The notes under the pieces were generated by a model that made no database searches, was not told the DNA's origin, and worked only from the letters and a program-made list of their open reading frames with translations. From contig NZ_JAVIFX010000008.1 of the NCBI RefSeq assembly GCF_031157255.1, positions 124,001-188,000 on the forward strand: a DNA stretch of 64,000 bases, given 5' to 3'. Below are positions 27,123 to 34,817 of the stretch, in pieces. This stretch comes from Bradyrhizobium sp. LHD-71 (lineage in GTDB: Bacteria > Pseudomonadota > Alphaproteobacteria > Rhizobiales > Xanthobacteraceae). Numbering within the stretch: position 1 is the stretch's first letter; each line of letters begins with the position of its first letter. The translations under genes were made by a program, and so were the position numbers.

Positions 27123-27569
27123 TCATGACAAGACGAGCGCGGAGACCCGCTCGATCTCGCCGCCCAACGTCTGGATGAAGCCACTCTGGTACATGACAAA
27201 GATGAGCCCGCCCACCAGTCCGAAATTCTTCAAGAAATCCCAGATATGCGGATAGCCCTCGCTCTGCGGTGACCAGAAGCGTGGATAGGTCCAGAACGTG
27301 TGATAGACGATGCCGGTGATGACGCAGTAACCGGCGAGAACGAACGCTGCGATGCCGTCATAGACGCCAAAAATGATCATAGGCGGCGTGAACAATTCGA
27401 TGATCATGGCGAGAATCAACAGAACCGGGCCGCCGGGAAGCCAGCCTGATTTCGCCTGCTTCAGCGCATTGTCCCAATTGATGATCTTGTCGATGAAGCT
27501 GAATGGGAAGATACAGACGATGAAAATCCGCGCCAGTATCGGCAGAGCGTCATTGATCAGCCAGTCCAT
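27123..27569 (-). CDS. DoxX family membrane protein
   Basis: A 148-residue protein with four hydrophobic segments. ARIFIVCIFPFSFIDKIINW at the N-terminus resembles the DoxX start, and HIWDFLKNFGLVGGLIFVM is the characteristic last helix with the DFLKN motif. DoxX proteins are inner-membrane proteins linked to quinone-dependent oxidation or redox stress. It is first in a three-gene minus-strand unit with the cupin and VOC genes (gaps of 27 and 14 bases). Its promoter must lie in the repeat-bearing intergenic region to its right. Confidence 0.88.
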   Translation of the reverse strand: MDWLINDALPILARIFIVCIFPFSFIDKIINWDNALKQAKSGWLPGGPVLLILAMIIELFTPPMIIFGVYDGIAAFVLAGYCVITGIVYHTFWTYPRFWSPQSEGYPHIWDFLKNFGLVGGLIFVMYQSGFIQTLGGEIERVSALVLS

Positions 27570-27683
27570 CGATAGCTCTCACCTTCTGTGAAGACGGCGC
27601 GGGTCACAAATCCTATGTGAGTGTAAGCTGAGGGACGATTGGCGTCTTCGTTCTGACTTGTAACGATTTTGTTGATTATTGGA

Positions 27684-27763
27684 CTAGTGTCGTGGTTCAG
27701 AAATTCGCTCCATCGCTTGCCGCGACTCCGAGGAGCGAATTTCTGAACCATAAACGACACTAG
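27684..27763. repeat. Palindromic intergenic element A (CTAGTGTC ends)
   Basis: An 80-base inverted repeat. Outer arms CTAGTGTCG/CGACACTAG (9 bases) and inner arms GGTTCAGAAATTCGCTCC/GGAGCGAATTTCTGAACC (18 bases, perfect) surround a 20-base loop. It shares its terminal 8-mer with element B, 13 bases away. The size and nested symmetry suit a REP- or MITE-like element. It lies in the 340-base gap between the divergent DoxX and lactonase genes (27570-27909), which contains no gene and is locally AT-richer than its surroundings. Confidence 0.85.
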
Positions 27764-27776
27764 AATTATGATTTTG

Positions 27777-27852
27777 CTAGTGTCCTTATCGTATCCGAAG
27801 TTCACTCTGAGCATGCTGCGAAGTATTGCGAACTTCGGATACGGGACACTAG
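27777..27852. repeat. Palindromic intergenic element B (CTAGTGTC ends)
   Basis: A 76-base inverted repeat. Outer CTAGTGTC/GACACTAG arms and inner GTATCCGAAGTTC/GAACTTCGGATAC arms (13 bases, perfect) enclose a 26-base loop. The inner arms differ from those of element A, but the termini are identical, so the two are probably two members of one repeat family in tandem. Confidence 0.85.
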
Positions 27853-27909
27853 CCTTGGAGGCGGTCGCAGCTAAATGGTCTCTGACGGGCCGGCGGGATG
27901 AGGACAGTG

Positions 27910-28893
27910 ATGGCACATACTCCCCATCAACTCGACGGGGCGACGTTCATCGTCCATCGCGACGACTTCCACGCGGTGCTTGGCCCCGGCCCTCAACGAT
28001 TGGTCTTGACGCAGACGACCGCCCATGAAGGACCGGTATATGTCGCCTCGGAGCATGCGCTCTATTTCACCACGGTACCCGAGCCCGGGTTCAAGAACGT
28101 CGCCATACGGCGCCTGCAGCTGCAGGGTGAAGAGTTTCCTTTTGAGGCACAAGCGCTCGATACAGTTCGGTGTCCCTCGAACATGGCGAACGGCATGACG
28201 CTTGACCGCGACGGCCACCTTGTGATCTGCGAGCAGGGCACGCGCGAAACGCCGGGACGCATCAGCCGCATGGACCTGAAGGCGCGCGCGACCGAGACCG
28301 TGGTCGATCAATGGCGGGGACTTCACTTCAACTCGCCGAACGATGTCGTGGTGAAGAGCGATCGCACTGTTTGGTTCACCGATCCAAATTATGGGGAGGT
28401 CCAAGGCTTCAAGGGCGTGTCGGAGGTCGGTGCTTACGTCTATCGACATGATCCCGCTACGGGCGAAACCGCGGTTGTCGTGGACGGCTTCAACAAGCCG
28501 AACGGGCTTGCCTTCTCGCCGGACGAAGCCGTCCTCTACGTCACCGATACCGGCGCTAATCAGGCTCCGGGCACCTATTTCGCCGGGCTGCCGCATCATG
28601 TCCATGCCTTTGACGTGCGCGATGGCCGTCGCTTGCATAACGAACGCCTGTTCGCTGTCGTCAGCCCCGGTGCTCCCGACGGCATCAAGCTCGACCTGCA
28701 AGGTCGCGTCTACACGTCATCGGCGACCGGTGTGCAGGTGTTCACGCCGGAGGGCGATCTGCTTGGCGAGATCGTGGCCCCAGGCGTAGCCAATTTCACC
28801 TTCGGTGGGCCGGACAACGATGTGCTGTTGATTCTCGGTGACACGCAGATCTGGCAGATCAAGCTTCAGGTGGCCGGCGTTCGGACGTCCTGA
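27910..28893 (+). CDS. SMP-30/gluconolactonase family protein
   Basis: A 327-residue six-bladed propeller of the SMP-30/gluconolactonase/LRE type. Conserved stretches are EGPVYVASEHALYFT (metal Glu near residue 40), NGMTLDRDGHLVICEQG, FNSPNDVVVKSD (metal Asn), NKPNGLAFSPDE and PDGIKLDLQGRVY (metal Asp). These enzymes hydrolyse sugar-acid lactones with a divalent metal. The ATG at 27910 follows GAGGA at 5 bases; an ATG 12 bases earlier is possible. An aldose 1-epimerase gene follows, which suggests sugar or sugar-acid metabolism. Confidence 0.9.
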   Translation: MAHTPHQLDGATFIVHRDDFHAVLGPGPQRLVLTQTTAHEGPVYVASEHALYFTTVPEPGFKNVAIRRLQLQGEEFPFEAQALDTVRCPSNMANGMTLDRDGHLVICEQGTRETPGRISRMDLKARATETVVDQWRGLHFNSPNDVVVKSDRTVWFTDPNYGEVQGFKGVSEVGAYVYRHDPATGETAVVVDGFNKPNGLAFSPDEAVLYVTDTGANQAPGTYFAGLPHHVHAFDVRDGRRLHNERLFAVVSPGAPDGIKLDLQGRVYTSSATGVQVFTPEGDLLGEIVAPGVANFTFGGPDNDVLLILGDTQIWQIKLQVAGVRTS

Positions 28894-28927
28894 CGTACAA
28901 AAGACGGGTTTGCTTTCAAGGCTGAAC

Positions 28928-30010
28928 ATGGAGTCTACGGTGCAATCGGGAAACGCTGCGATGCGATCGTACGGAGTGATGCCAGATGGCGCGGCGGTCG
29001 ATCTCTACACGTTAGGGATAGAAACCGGACTGAAGGTTCAGGTCATCACCTACGGCGGCACGATCGTCGGAATCGAATCCGCGGACCGCAACGGCGCGCG
29101 CCGTAACGTCGTCCTCGCGCTGCCGTCGCTCGCCGAATACCTTGCGCAAGACAGCTACCTCGGTGCGCTAGTCGGCCGTTTTGCCAATCGGATTGGTGGC
29201 GCGTCGTTCGTCCTTGACGGAAGCGAGTACCACTTGTCTCGGAACGACGGTGATAACTGCCTTCATGGCGGACGAACAGGGTTTAACAAGGCGATCTGGA
29301 GCGTCGTTGATTGGACGGATAGCCCGGAACCGCACCTCACTCTTCGTCACTCCAGTCCAGACGGAGACCAGGGTTTCCCAGGGGCGGTCGCTCTTGAGGT
29401 GACCTATGTCGTGACCGGCGGGAATACATTGCGGATCGGCTATCAGGCCGAAGCTGATCGCCCGACCGTCGTGAATTTCACCAACCACTCGTATTTCAAC
29501 TTAGGCGGTTCAGCGAATGCCGACATACTCGAACACGAACTGATGATCGCCGCTGAGCGTTTCACGCCGGTCGACAACCAACTCATCCCGATCGGACAGA
29601 GCCGCGATGTCGCGCACACGCCCTTCGATTTCCGGAAGCCGTATCCGATCGGCGCGCGCATCCGCCAGCGGGATGAGCAGCTCGAAGTCGCCCTTGGGTA
29701 TGATCACAATTTCGTTCTCGGCCCGTCGCAGAAGGGTGAACTGCAGTTCGCCGCCCGCGCGCGCGATCCGCGCAGCGGACGTGTTCTCGAAGTGCACACC
29801 ACGGAGCCGGCGGTTCAGTTTTACAGTGGCAACCATCTTGACGGAACGTTGCGCGGGCCGACCGGACAGGCTTATGGTCGCCACGCAGGTTTTTGCCTTG
29901 AAACGCAACACTTTCCGAATTCGCCGAACCAGCCAACCTTTCCATGCACGGTTTTGCGTCCAGGCGAGCGCTTTACGAGCACGACGGAATATCGCTTCGG
30001 CATCGAATGA
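28928..30010 (+). CDS. Aldose 1-epimerase (galactose mutarotase family)
   Basis: A 360-residue mutarotase. Family motifs are GRFANRIGGASF, NDGDNCLHGGRTGFNK (His in the active site), TNHSYFNLGG with the catalytic His, and the C-terminal catalytic Glu in FCLETQHFPNSPNQP. It interconverts alpha and beta anomers of aldoses. ATG 28928 is chosen because MESTVQSG follows an AAGG; ATG 28961 is an alternative. It lies 34 bases after the lactonase gene and is probably co-transcribed. The mutarotase length is normal. Confidence 0.92.
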   Translation: MESTVQSGNAAMRSYGVMPDGAAVDLYTLGIETGLKVQVITYGGTIVGIESADRNGARRNVVLALPSLAEYLAQDSYLGALVGRFANRIGGASFVLDGSEYHLSRNDGDNCLHGGRTGFNKAIWSVVDWTDSPEPHLTLRHSSPDGDQGFPGAVALEVTYVVTGGNTLRIGYQAEADRPTVVNFTNHSYFNLGGSANADILEHELMIAAERFTPVDNQLIPIGQSRDVAHTPFDFRKPYPIGARIRQRDEQLEVALGYDHNFVLGPSQKGELQFAARARDPRSGRVLEVHTTEPAVQFYSGNHLDGTLRGPTGQAYGRHAGFCLETQHFPNSPNQPTFPCTVLRPGERFTSTTEYRFGIE

Positions 30011-30114
30011 ATCGGGGGCGCCGTTACGTTGACGCTAACCGCCCTGCAGCCGGCAGTCGTCCGCTTTCTTCGGCCTGCGTTAGGGCAGCAGAAACTAAGG
30101 TAGCACCCGATCGC

Positions 30115-30132
30115 GCCGGGTAGTTGCCCGGC
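30115..30132. other. Short stem-loop between epimerase and binding-protein genes
   Basis: GCCGGG-TAGTTG-CCCGGC forms a perfect 6-base GC stem with a 6-base loop, 105 bases after the epimerase stop. There is no run of T after it, so it is at best a weak or Rho-assisted terminator. Confidence 0.3.
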
Positions 30133-30185
30133 CGTGCTGAAAGAATCACATTGACCTGAGGGGGATGAACGGCTGCGAGGGCAAT

Positions 30186-30914
30186 ATGGATCGGTTCCAA
30201 TCGAACGGGCGGCTGATCGCCGGTATTTCCTTTGATATCCCCGGCATGGGTTACAAGAATCCGCGGACCGGCACCATCGAGGGGTTCGAGGCGGATCTTG
30301 CGCGGGCCGTGGGCGAGAAGATCCTTGGCTCAGCAGAACGTGTCGACTTTTTCCAGGTCACCGACGCCGAGCGCATCGAGGATCTGCAGGAGGGGCGCGT
30401 CGATGTCGTCCTGTCCCAGTTGACGATCACGCCCGATCGCGCCGAGCAGGTGGATTTCTCCACGCCCTATTACGTGACGCGAGAGGGGCTACTCGTTCCG
30501 AAGGGCAGCCCGATCAGTCGTTTTGAGGATCTGAAAGGCAAGCGCATCGCGGTGACTGAGGGCTCGGTTTCACTGCGCAGGATGCGCAAAGCGCTTCCCT
30601 CTCTTAGCGGGGCCACGCTCGTCATCACACCGTTGAGTGCCGGGAACCTCGATGCGGTCGACAAGGGTGAAGCCGACGCAGCTTCGAACGACATGATCAA
30701 TCTGACAATGATGCGTGCTGCCTCGGTCCATCCGGAGCGATATTCGATCATCGACATCGGCGACAAGTTCGACCCAAAGCCTTTCGGCATCGCCGTCAAG
30801 AAAGGCGATCGAGCTCTCCTCGACCTTCTCAACCAAGCGATCGAGGCTCTTGCGGCGCATGGTCAGATCGATCGACTGCTCGACAACGCTCTCGCAAATC
30901 TCGTTCGTCGCTAG
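30186..30914 (+). CDS. Family 3 solute-binding-like protein without signal peptide
   Basis: A 242-residue amino-acid-type binding protein (PF00497 layout): RLIAGISFDIPGMGYKNP, GFEADLARAVGEKIL, GRVDVVLSQLTITPDRAEQVDFSTPYY, and DLKGKRIAVTEGS. The ligand-binding stretches are intact, but the protein begins directly with MDRFQSNGRLIAGI and has no export signal. No ABC permease or ATPase adjoins it. The ATG at 30186 has GAGGG 4 bases before it; starting at 30165 would add seven polar residues and still no signal peptide. It may act in the cytoplasm as a sensor or enzyme, or be a relocated binding domain. The 260 bases after it hold no gene. Confidence 0.8.
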   Translation: MDRFQSNGRLIAGISFDIPGMGYKNPRTGTIEGFEADLARAVGEKILGSAERVDFFQVTDAERIEDLQEGRVDVVLSQLTITPDRAEQVDFSTPYYVTREGLLVPKGSPISRFEDLKGKRIAVTEGSVSLRRMRKALPSLSGATLVITPLSAGNLDAVDKGEADAASNDMINLTMMRAASVHPERYSIIDIGDKFDPKPFGIAVKKGDRALLDLLNQAIEALAAHGQIDRLLDNALANLVRR

Positions 30915-31174
30915 GCTATGCCGTCGAGAATTTCTGCAGTGCGATCAACATGCAAGAGGCGCGATCGAGCCCGGCCGCCTTTCTCGAACGGCGATCGAGG
31001 CGATAGGCGGCCTATGGCAGCTTGCACGACGAGAACGTCATCAGTTGCCACTCATCACCTGCCTGTTTCAGGGTGTGATCCCGAACAGCGACGGCATGTG
31101 ATGTGGCTTTCGATCATCATGCGGGAACGGGCAGATCTGCGATCTTGTATGATCAAGCAAGGATCGGTGGTGTT

Positions 31175-31939
31175 TCAATCCAGGATATCGATTACCGACG
31201 TCTTCGAGATTCCATAGAGCCAAACGTCACCTGCGGCCTTCATGTGCCGAATCCAGTGCGCTTCGGCGGCAGCGCCGTCGCGCGCCTCGATCAGTTCGAT
31301 CAGCTTCTCTTGGGAACGGTAGCCGAATTGAATCTGCTTTCTCCGCGCCTCGCTCGTGGCAGACGTCTGACGCCGGTTAGAGAACTCGTGTTGACGCAAC
31401 ACGACGTCATATAGCGCCCGCCCCACCATGCCGAGGGCGACATTGCCGCATTCGTCGAGTAGCGTCGTATGAAAGTCGGTGATGGCGCGGGCGCGTGGCG
31501 CGTCGAGATCAGCGACCTCGCGTTCCCGCTGCAGTTGCTTGCGCAAGGCGGCAGCGGCGCGCTTCGAGTTCAACTCGGCGGCCCAGCGCGCGGCAGGCGG
31601 CTCGATGACCGATCGCGCCGCATAGATGTCCGCAAGCGTGGCGCCGCGGAACTGCAGCGTCAGGCCGGCCGCCTTCGCCAGTAATTCGGGACCCGGCGCG
31701 ACCACGTGGGCGCCGCCGCGCGCTCCGCGCGAGATTCGCAAGAAGCCCTCGGATTCCAGAATGCGGATCGCTTCGCGCACCGTGGGGCGTGACACCTGAT
31801 ACTCGTCGACGAGCTCAGCTTCAGAGGCGAGCCTGTCGCCGGACTTCAGTTGACCGCGGATGATTGCCTTGCGAATTCTTCCGGCGATGATCTCGGCGGT
31901 CTTCGGCACGCGGATCGCGCTTGCTGCATTTCCGTACAT
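31175..31939 (-). CDS. GntR family regulator with FCD domain (FadR type)
   Basis: A 254-residue regulator. The winged helix contains SEAELVDEYQVSRPTVREAIRILESEGFL (residues about 37-65) and the FCD domain has DFHTTLLDECGN. The ATG at 31939 follows GGTGGA; the open frame upstream is not convincing. It diverges from the flavin monooxygenase-like gene. Two related AT-rich motifs, one in the divergent region and one before the CoA-ligase gene, are its likely operators. Confidence 0.88.
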   Translation of the reverse strand: MYGNAASAIRVPKTAEIIAGRIRKAIIRGQLKSGDRLASEAELVDEYQVSRPTVREAIRILESEGFLRISRGARGGAHVVAPGPELLAKAAGLTLQFRGATLADIYAARSVIEPPAARWAAELNSKRAAAALRKQLQREREVADLDAPRARAITDFHTTLLDECGNVALGMVGRALYDVVLRQHEFSNRRQTSATSEARRKQIQFGYRSQEKLIELIEARDGAAAEAHWIRHMKAAGDVWLYGISKTSVIDILD

Positions 31940-32054
31940 CTGGTCCACCGAATCTCCGCCAAGTCGATCCCAGGCTGTATCCCGGCTCAGGGCAGCGAGC
32001 ACAAGCCAAAACTCGGGCGACGGCAAACGCCTTGCACAGAGCGTGCTGTCGCGG

Positions 32055-32071
32055 TTTAATTAGCTAAATTA
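32055..32071. promoter_or_regulatory. Candidate operator for the FCD regulator (site 1)
   Basis: The AT-rich stretch contains TTAATTAGCTAA (32056-32067) with a TTAGCTAA palindrome at its core. It lies in the divergent promoter region between the FCD regulator and the flavin-dependent gene. It matches site 2 at 33231-33247 (minus strand TTAATTAGTTAA) in 11 of 12 bases. Confidence 0.5.
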
Positions 32072-32095
32072 TATAACGATATGGGGAGCCGCCAG

Positions 32096-33103
32096 ATGGC
32101 GCTTGCGAATTCCATCCGTGAGACATTGACCTTACCGGTCATTTGCGCGCCGATGTTCCTGGTGACAGGGCCCGCGCTGGTGCGCGAAGCCTGTCTCGCC
32201 GGCGTGATCGGCGGCCTGCCGCGGCAGAACGCGCGCAGTTTCGAGGAGTTCGAGCGATGGGTCGATAAGATTCGTCAGGATCTTGATGAGGTCGCGAGAC
32301 ATGAACCCACACGGCGCATCGCGCCGATAGCGATCAACCTCAACACCCGCCTTCCGGCGGATGAGCTCGCGCGTAATCTCGCCGTCTGCGGCCGCAACGA
32401 CGTCGAGATCATCATCACCGCGGCCGGCGATCCGACCGAGATCGTCAAGCGCGTGCACGACTGGGGCGGCAAGGTCTTCCACGACGTGACGAGCCTGCGC
32501 TTTGCCGAGAAGGCGATCGCGGCGGGCGTGGACGGGCTGACCTGCATCGGCGCTGGAGGTGGCGGTCATTCCGGCACGATCAGCCACCTCGCGCTGATTC
32601 CGCGTGTGCGGCAGATGTTCGACGGTACGATCATCATGGCGGGAGCGGTCTCAACCGGTGCTGTGGTCCGCGCCGCGGAAGTCCTGGGTGCCGATCTCGC
32701 CTACATGGGCACGCGCTTCATCGCTACGCAGGAATCCGACGCGCCGGAGGCCTACAAGACTCTGCTCGTCAGCCAGAGCTCGTCGGACCTGCTCTACACC
32801 GGCAGGATCGCGGGCGTACCGGCGAACTGGATGATGGAATCGATGCGGCAGAACGGCCTCGACCCATCAAACCTGCCGGCGCCAAAGGCCAAGGGCATGA
32901 GTCACGAGCATCTTCCCGCCAATGTGCGCCCCTGGAAGACGCTCTGGAGCGCTGGCCAGGGCATCGATCTGATCAAGGATATTCCGACGGTCGCCGAGCT
33001 CGTTCGACGCCTCCGTGCGGAATACGTCGAAGCCTGCCGTGCTCGCGACATGGCCGCCGCCGCGGGTCTCGTCGAGCAGGTGCTCGACGTGGCAAGGCCC
33101 TGA
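32096..33103 (+). CDS. Nitronate monooxygenase/NAD(P)H-dependent flavin oxidoreductase family
   Basis: A 335-residue TIM-barrel flavoprotein: LPVICAPMFLVTGPALVREAC at the N-terminus, the FMN-phosphate loop CIGAGGGGHSG (residues about 145-155), and MAGAVSTGAVVRAAEVLGADLAYMGTRF near 181-208. These are hallmarks of the 2-nitropropane dioxygenase/FabK-like family. Some members oxidise alkyl nitronates and others reduce enones or act on enoyl thioesters. The ATG at 32096 has GGGAG 7 bases upstream. It heads a CoA-dependent degradation cluster, but a second candidate operator separates it from the ligase gene. Confidence 0.9.
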   Translation: MALANSIRETLTLPVICAPMFLVTGPALVREACLAGVIGGLPRQNARSFEEFERWVDKIRQDLDEVARHEPTRRIAPIAINLNTRLPADELARNLAVCGRNDVEIIITAAGDPTEIVKRVHDWGGKVFHDVTSLRFAEKAIAAGVDGLTCIGAGGGGHSGTISHLALIPRVRQMFDGTIIMAGAVSTGAVVRAAEVLGADLAYMGTRFIATQESDAPEAYKTLLVSQSSSDLLYTGRIAGVPANWMMESMRQNGLDPSNLPAPKAKGMSHEHLPANVRPWKTLWSAGQGIDLIKDIPTVAELVRRLRAEYVEACRARDMAAAAGLVEQVLDVARP

Positions 33104-33230
33104 GCCTTCGCCAGCAGCGCGGGCCGGACGCCGCCGCGGACCTGCGCAAGACCTGATCCTCTCGCCATGCCGGCATGTGAAGCGGTTAATGACCGCCTTG
33201 ACAAAGGCCGTTCTCGCATAAATAGTCAAC

Positions 33231-33247
33231 TTAGTTAACTAATTAAG
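33231..33247. promoter_or_regulatory. Candidate operator for the FCD regulator (site 2)
   Basis: TTAGTTAACTAA (33231-33242) is a perfect 12-base palindrome, 10 bases before the CoA-ligase start. Its core TAGT-TA-ACTA fits the general GT-n-AC symmetry of FadR/VanR-type operators. The minus strand reads TTAATTAGTTAA, nearly identical to site 1. A repressor bound here would block ligase translation or transcription directly. Confidence 0.55.
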
Positions 33248-33251
33248 CGGA

Positions 33252-34772
33252 ATGACAATGTCGAAGCTGGGCGAGTTCGTCCGCAGCGTGACGCAGATCG
33301 ATCGATCGGCGCCGGCGATCGAATTCAAGGGCAACTGGACGAGCTGGGGCGACATCGCCGCGACGATGGACGGAATTGATGCCGCGCTCCTGCTGGCTGG
33401 GCTCGGGCCGGGAATCCGTGTCGGCGGGCTTCTGCGCAACGATCCCAGGATTGCAGCGTCAATTCTCGGTGTCATAGCCTCCGAACGCTGTGTGGTGACG
33501 CTTAATCCGCTGCTTCCCGACGAGCGCCTTTCAGCCGACGTCTTGCAGCTGCGGCCGCCGGCGCTGTTCGTCACTCCGGAAGACGTCCGCAGACCAGGCT
33601 TGCTGGCAGCGGCCACTGAAATTGGCTGCCTGGTGCTGCAATTGACCGGTGTGGCGGCGAATCCGGTCCGCCCGCTCGATGGATTCGATTCCATTGCCGC
33701 TGAGGACCTGCACATTCCCGCGCAGGGCGTCGGCATCGAGATGATGAGCAGCGGAACCACCGGCACGCCGAAGCGTATTCCGCTCGCGACGCGAACGCTG
33801 GAGGACGCGGTGTTCGGCGCCGCCGTCTTCGAGAAGCGCTCCGCCGAAGATCCGCCGAAGCTGCGGCGCGGGGTCCAGATTCTGAACGCGCCGTTCGCGC
33901 ACATCAGCGGCATCTTTGGGTTGTTGAATTGTATCGTTGCCGGGCGCAGTAGCGTGCTGCTCGAACGATTCAGCGTGGCGGAATTCGTCGACGCGATCCG
34001 GCGGCACCGCCCCAACGTCGCCAGCGCGCCGCCTTCGGCGATGCGGATGATCCTGGAAGCGAACGTCGATAAGGGGGACTTTTCGAGCCTGGCGGCGTTT
34101 CGTTGCGGCACGGCGCCGTTGCCGCCGGAACTTGCGGATGCGTTCTATGAGCGGTTCGGCATTCCGGTCCTGCAGAATTACGGCGCGACAGAATTTGCGG
34201 GCGGCGTCGCCGGCTGGACCATCGCCGACCATCGCAACCACTATAAAGACAAGCGCGGTTCGGTCGGCCGGATGAACCCAGACTGCGAAGGGCGGGTCGT
34301 CGATCCCGACACCGGCGCCGTGCTCGATTCCGGCCAGGAGGGCTTGCTCGAGCTGCGCGCAAAGCATCTGGGTGACGGGAAATCGTGGATACGCACGACC
34401 GATCTCGCGGTTCTCGATGCCGAACGGTTTCTCTGGATCAAGGGGCGATTCGACAACGCCATCATCCGCGGCGGCTTCAAAGTATTTCCGGACGACATCG
34501 TGCGCGCGCTCGAAGCGCATCCCGCCGTGCGCGAAGCCGCCGTCGTCGCCCTGCCGGACGCGCGCCTCGGTCAGGTGCCGGTCGCCGCCTACATCGCCAA
34601 GTCGAATGCCGGTGCGCTGGACCCGGACGGTCTGCGCGCCTTCCTGCGCGAACGGCTGCTGCCCTATCAGGTGCCGGTCGAGATCCGAGAAGTTGCCGAC
34701 TTGCCGCGGACGCCGTCGCTCAAGGTCAGTCAGCCCGAACTGCGCAAGCTGTTCGAGGTACGCACGGCGTGA
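33252..34772 (+). CDS. AMP-dependent acyl-CoA synthetase/ligase
   Basis: A 506-residue adenylate-forming enzyme. The phosphate loop SSGTTGTPK is at about residues 165-173, the adenine motif YGATEFAGG follows mid-protein, GRFDNAIIRGGFKVFPDDI is the hinge region, and the C-terminal LPRTPSLKVS holds the catalytic Lys. It converts a carboxylic acid to its CoA thioester, and so feeds the hydratase, crotonase and acyl-CoA dehydrogenases downstream. The acid is unknown; an alicyclic or aromatic acid would suit the set. An ATG six bases later is an equal start. Confidence 0.93.
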   Translation: MTMSKLGEFVRSVTQIDRSAPAIEFKGNWTSWGDIAATMDGIDAALLLAGLGPGIRVGGLLRNDPRIAASILGVIASERCVVTLNPLLPDERLSADVLQLRPPALFVTPEDVRRPGLLAAATEIGCLVLQLTGVAANPVRPLDGFDSIAAEDLHIPAQGVGIEMMSSGTTGTPKRIPLATRTLEDAVFGAAVFEKRSAEDPPKLRRGVQILNAPFAHISGIFGLLNCIVAGRSSVLLERFSVAEFVDAIRRHRPNVASAPPSAMRMILEANVDKGDFSSLAAFRCGTAPLPPELADAFYERFGIPVLQNYGATEFAGGVAGWTIADHRNHYKDKRGSVGRMNPDCEGRVVDPDTGAVLDSGQEGLLELRAKHLGDGKSWIRTTDLAVLDAERFLWIKGRFDNAIIRGGFKVFPDDIVRALEAHPAVREAAVVALPDARLGQVPVAAYIAKSNAGALDPDGLRAFLRERLLPYQVPVEIREVADLPRTPSLKVSQPELRKLFEVRTA

Positions 34773-34817
34773 TCGCCGGAAGCCAGAACCACGATTGCAG
34801 ATCTTTGGAGGAAAGAC

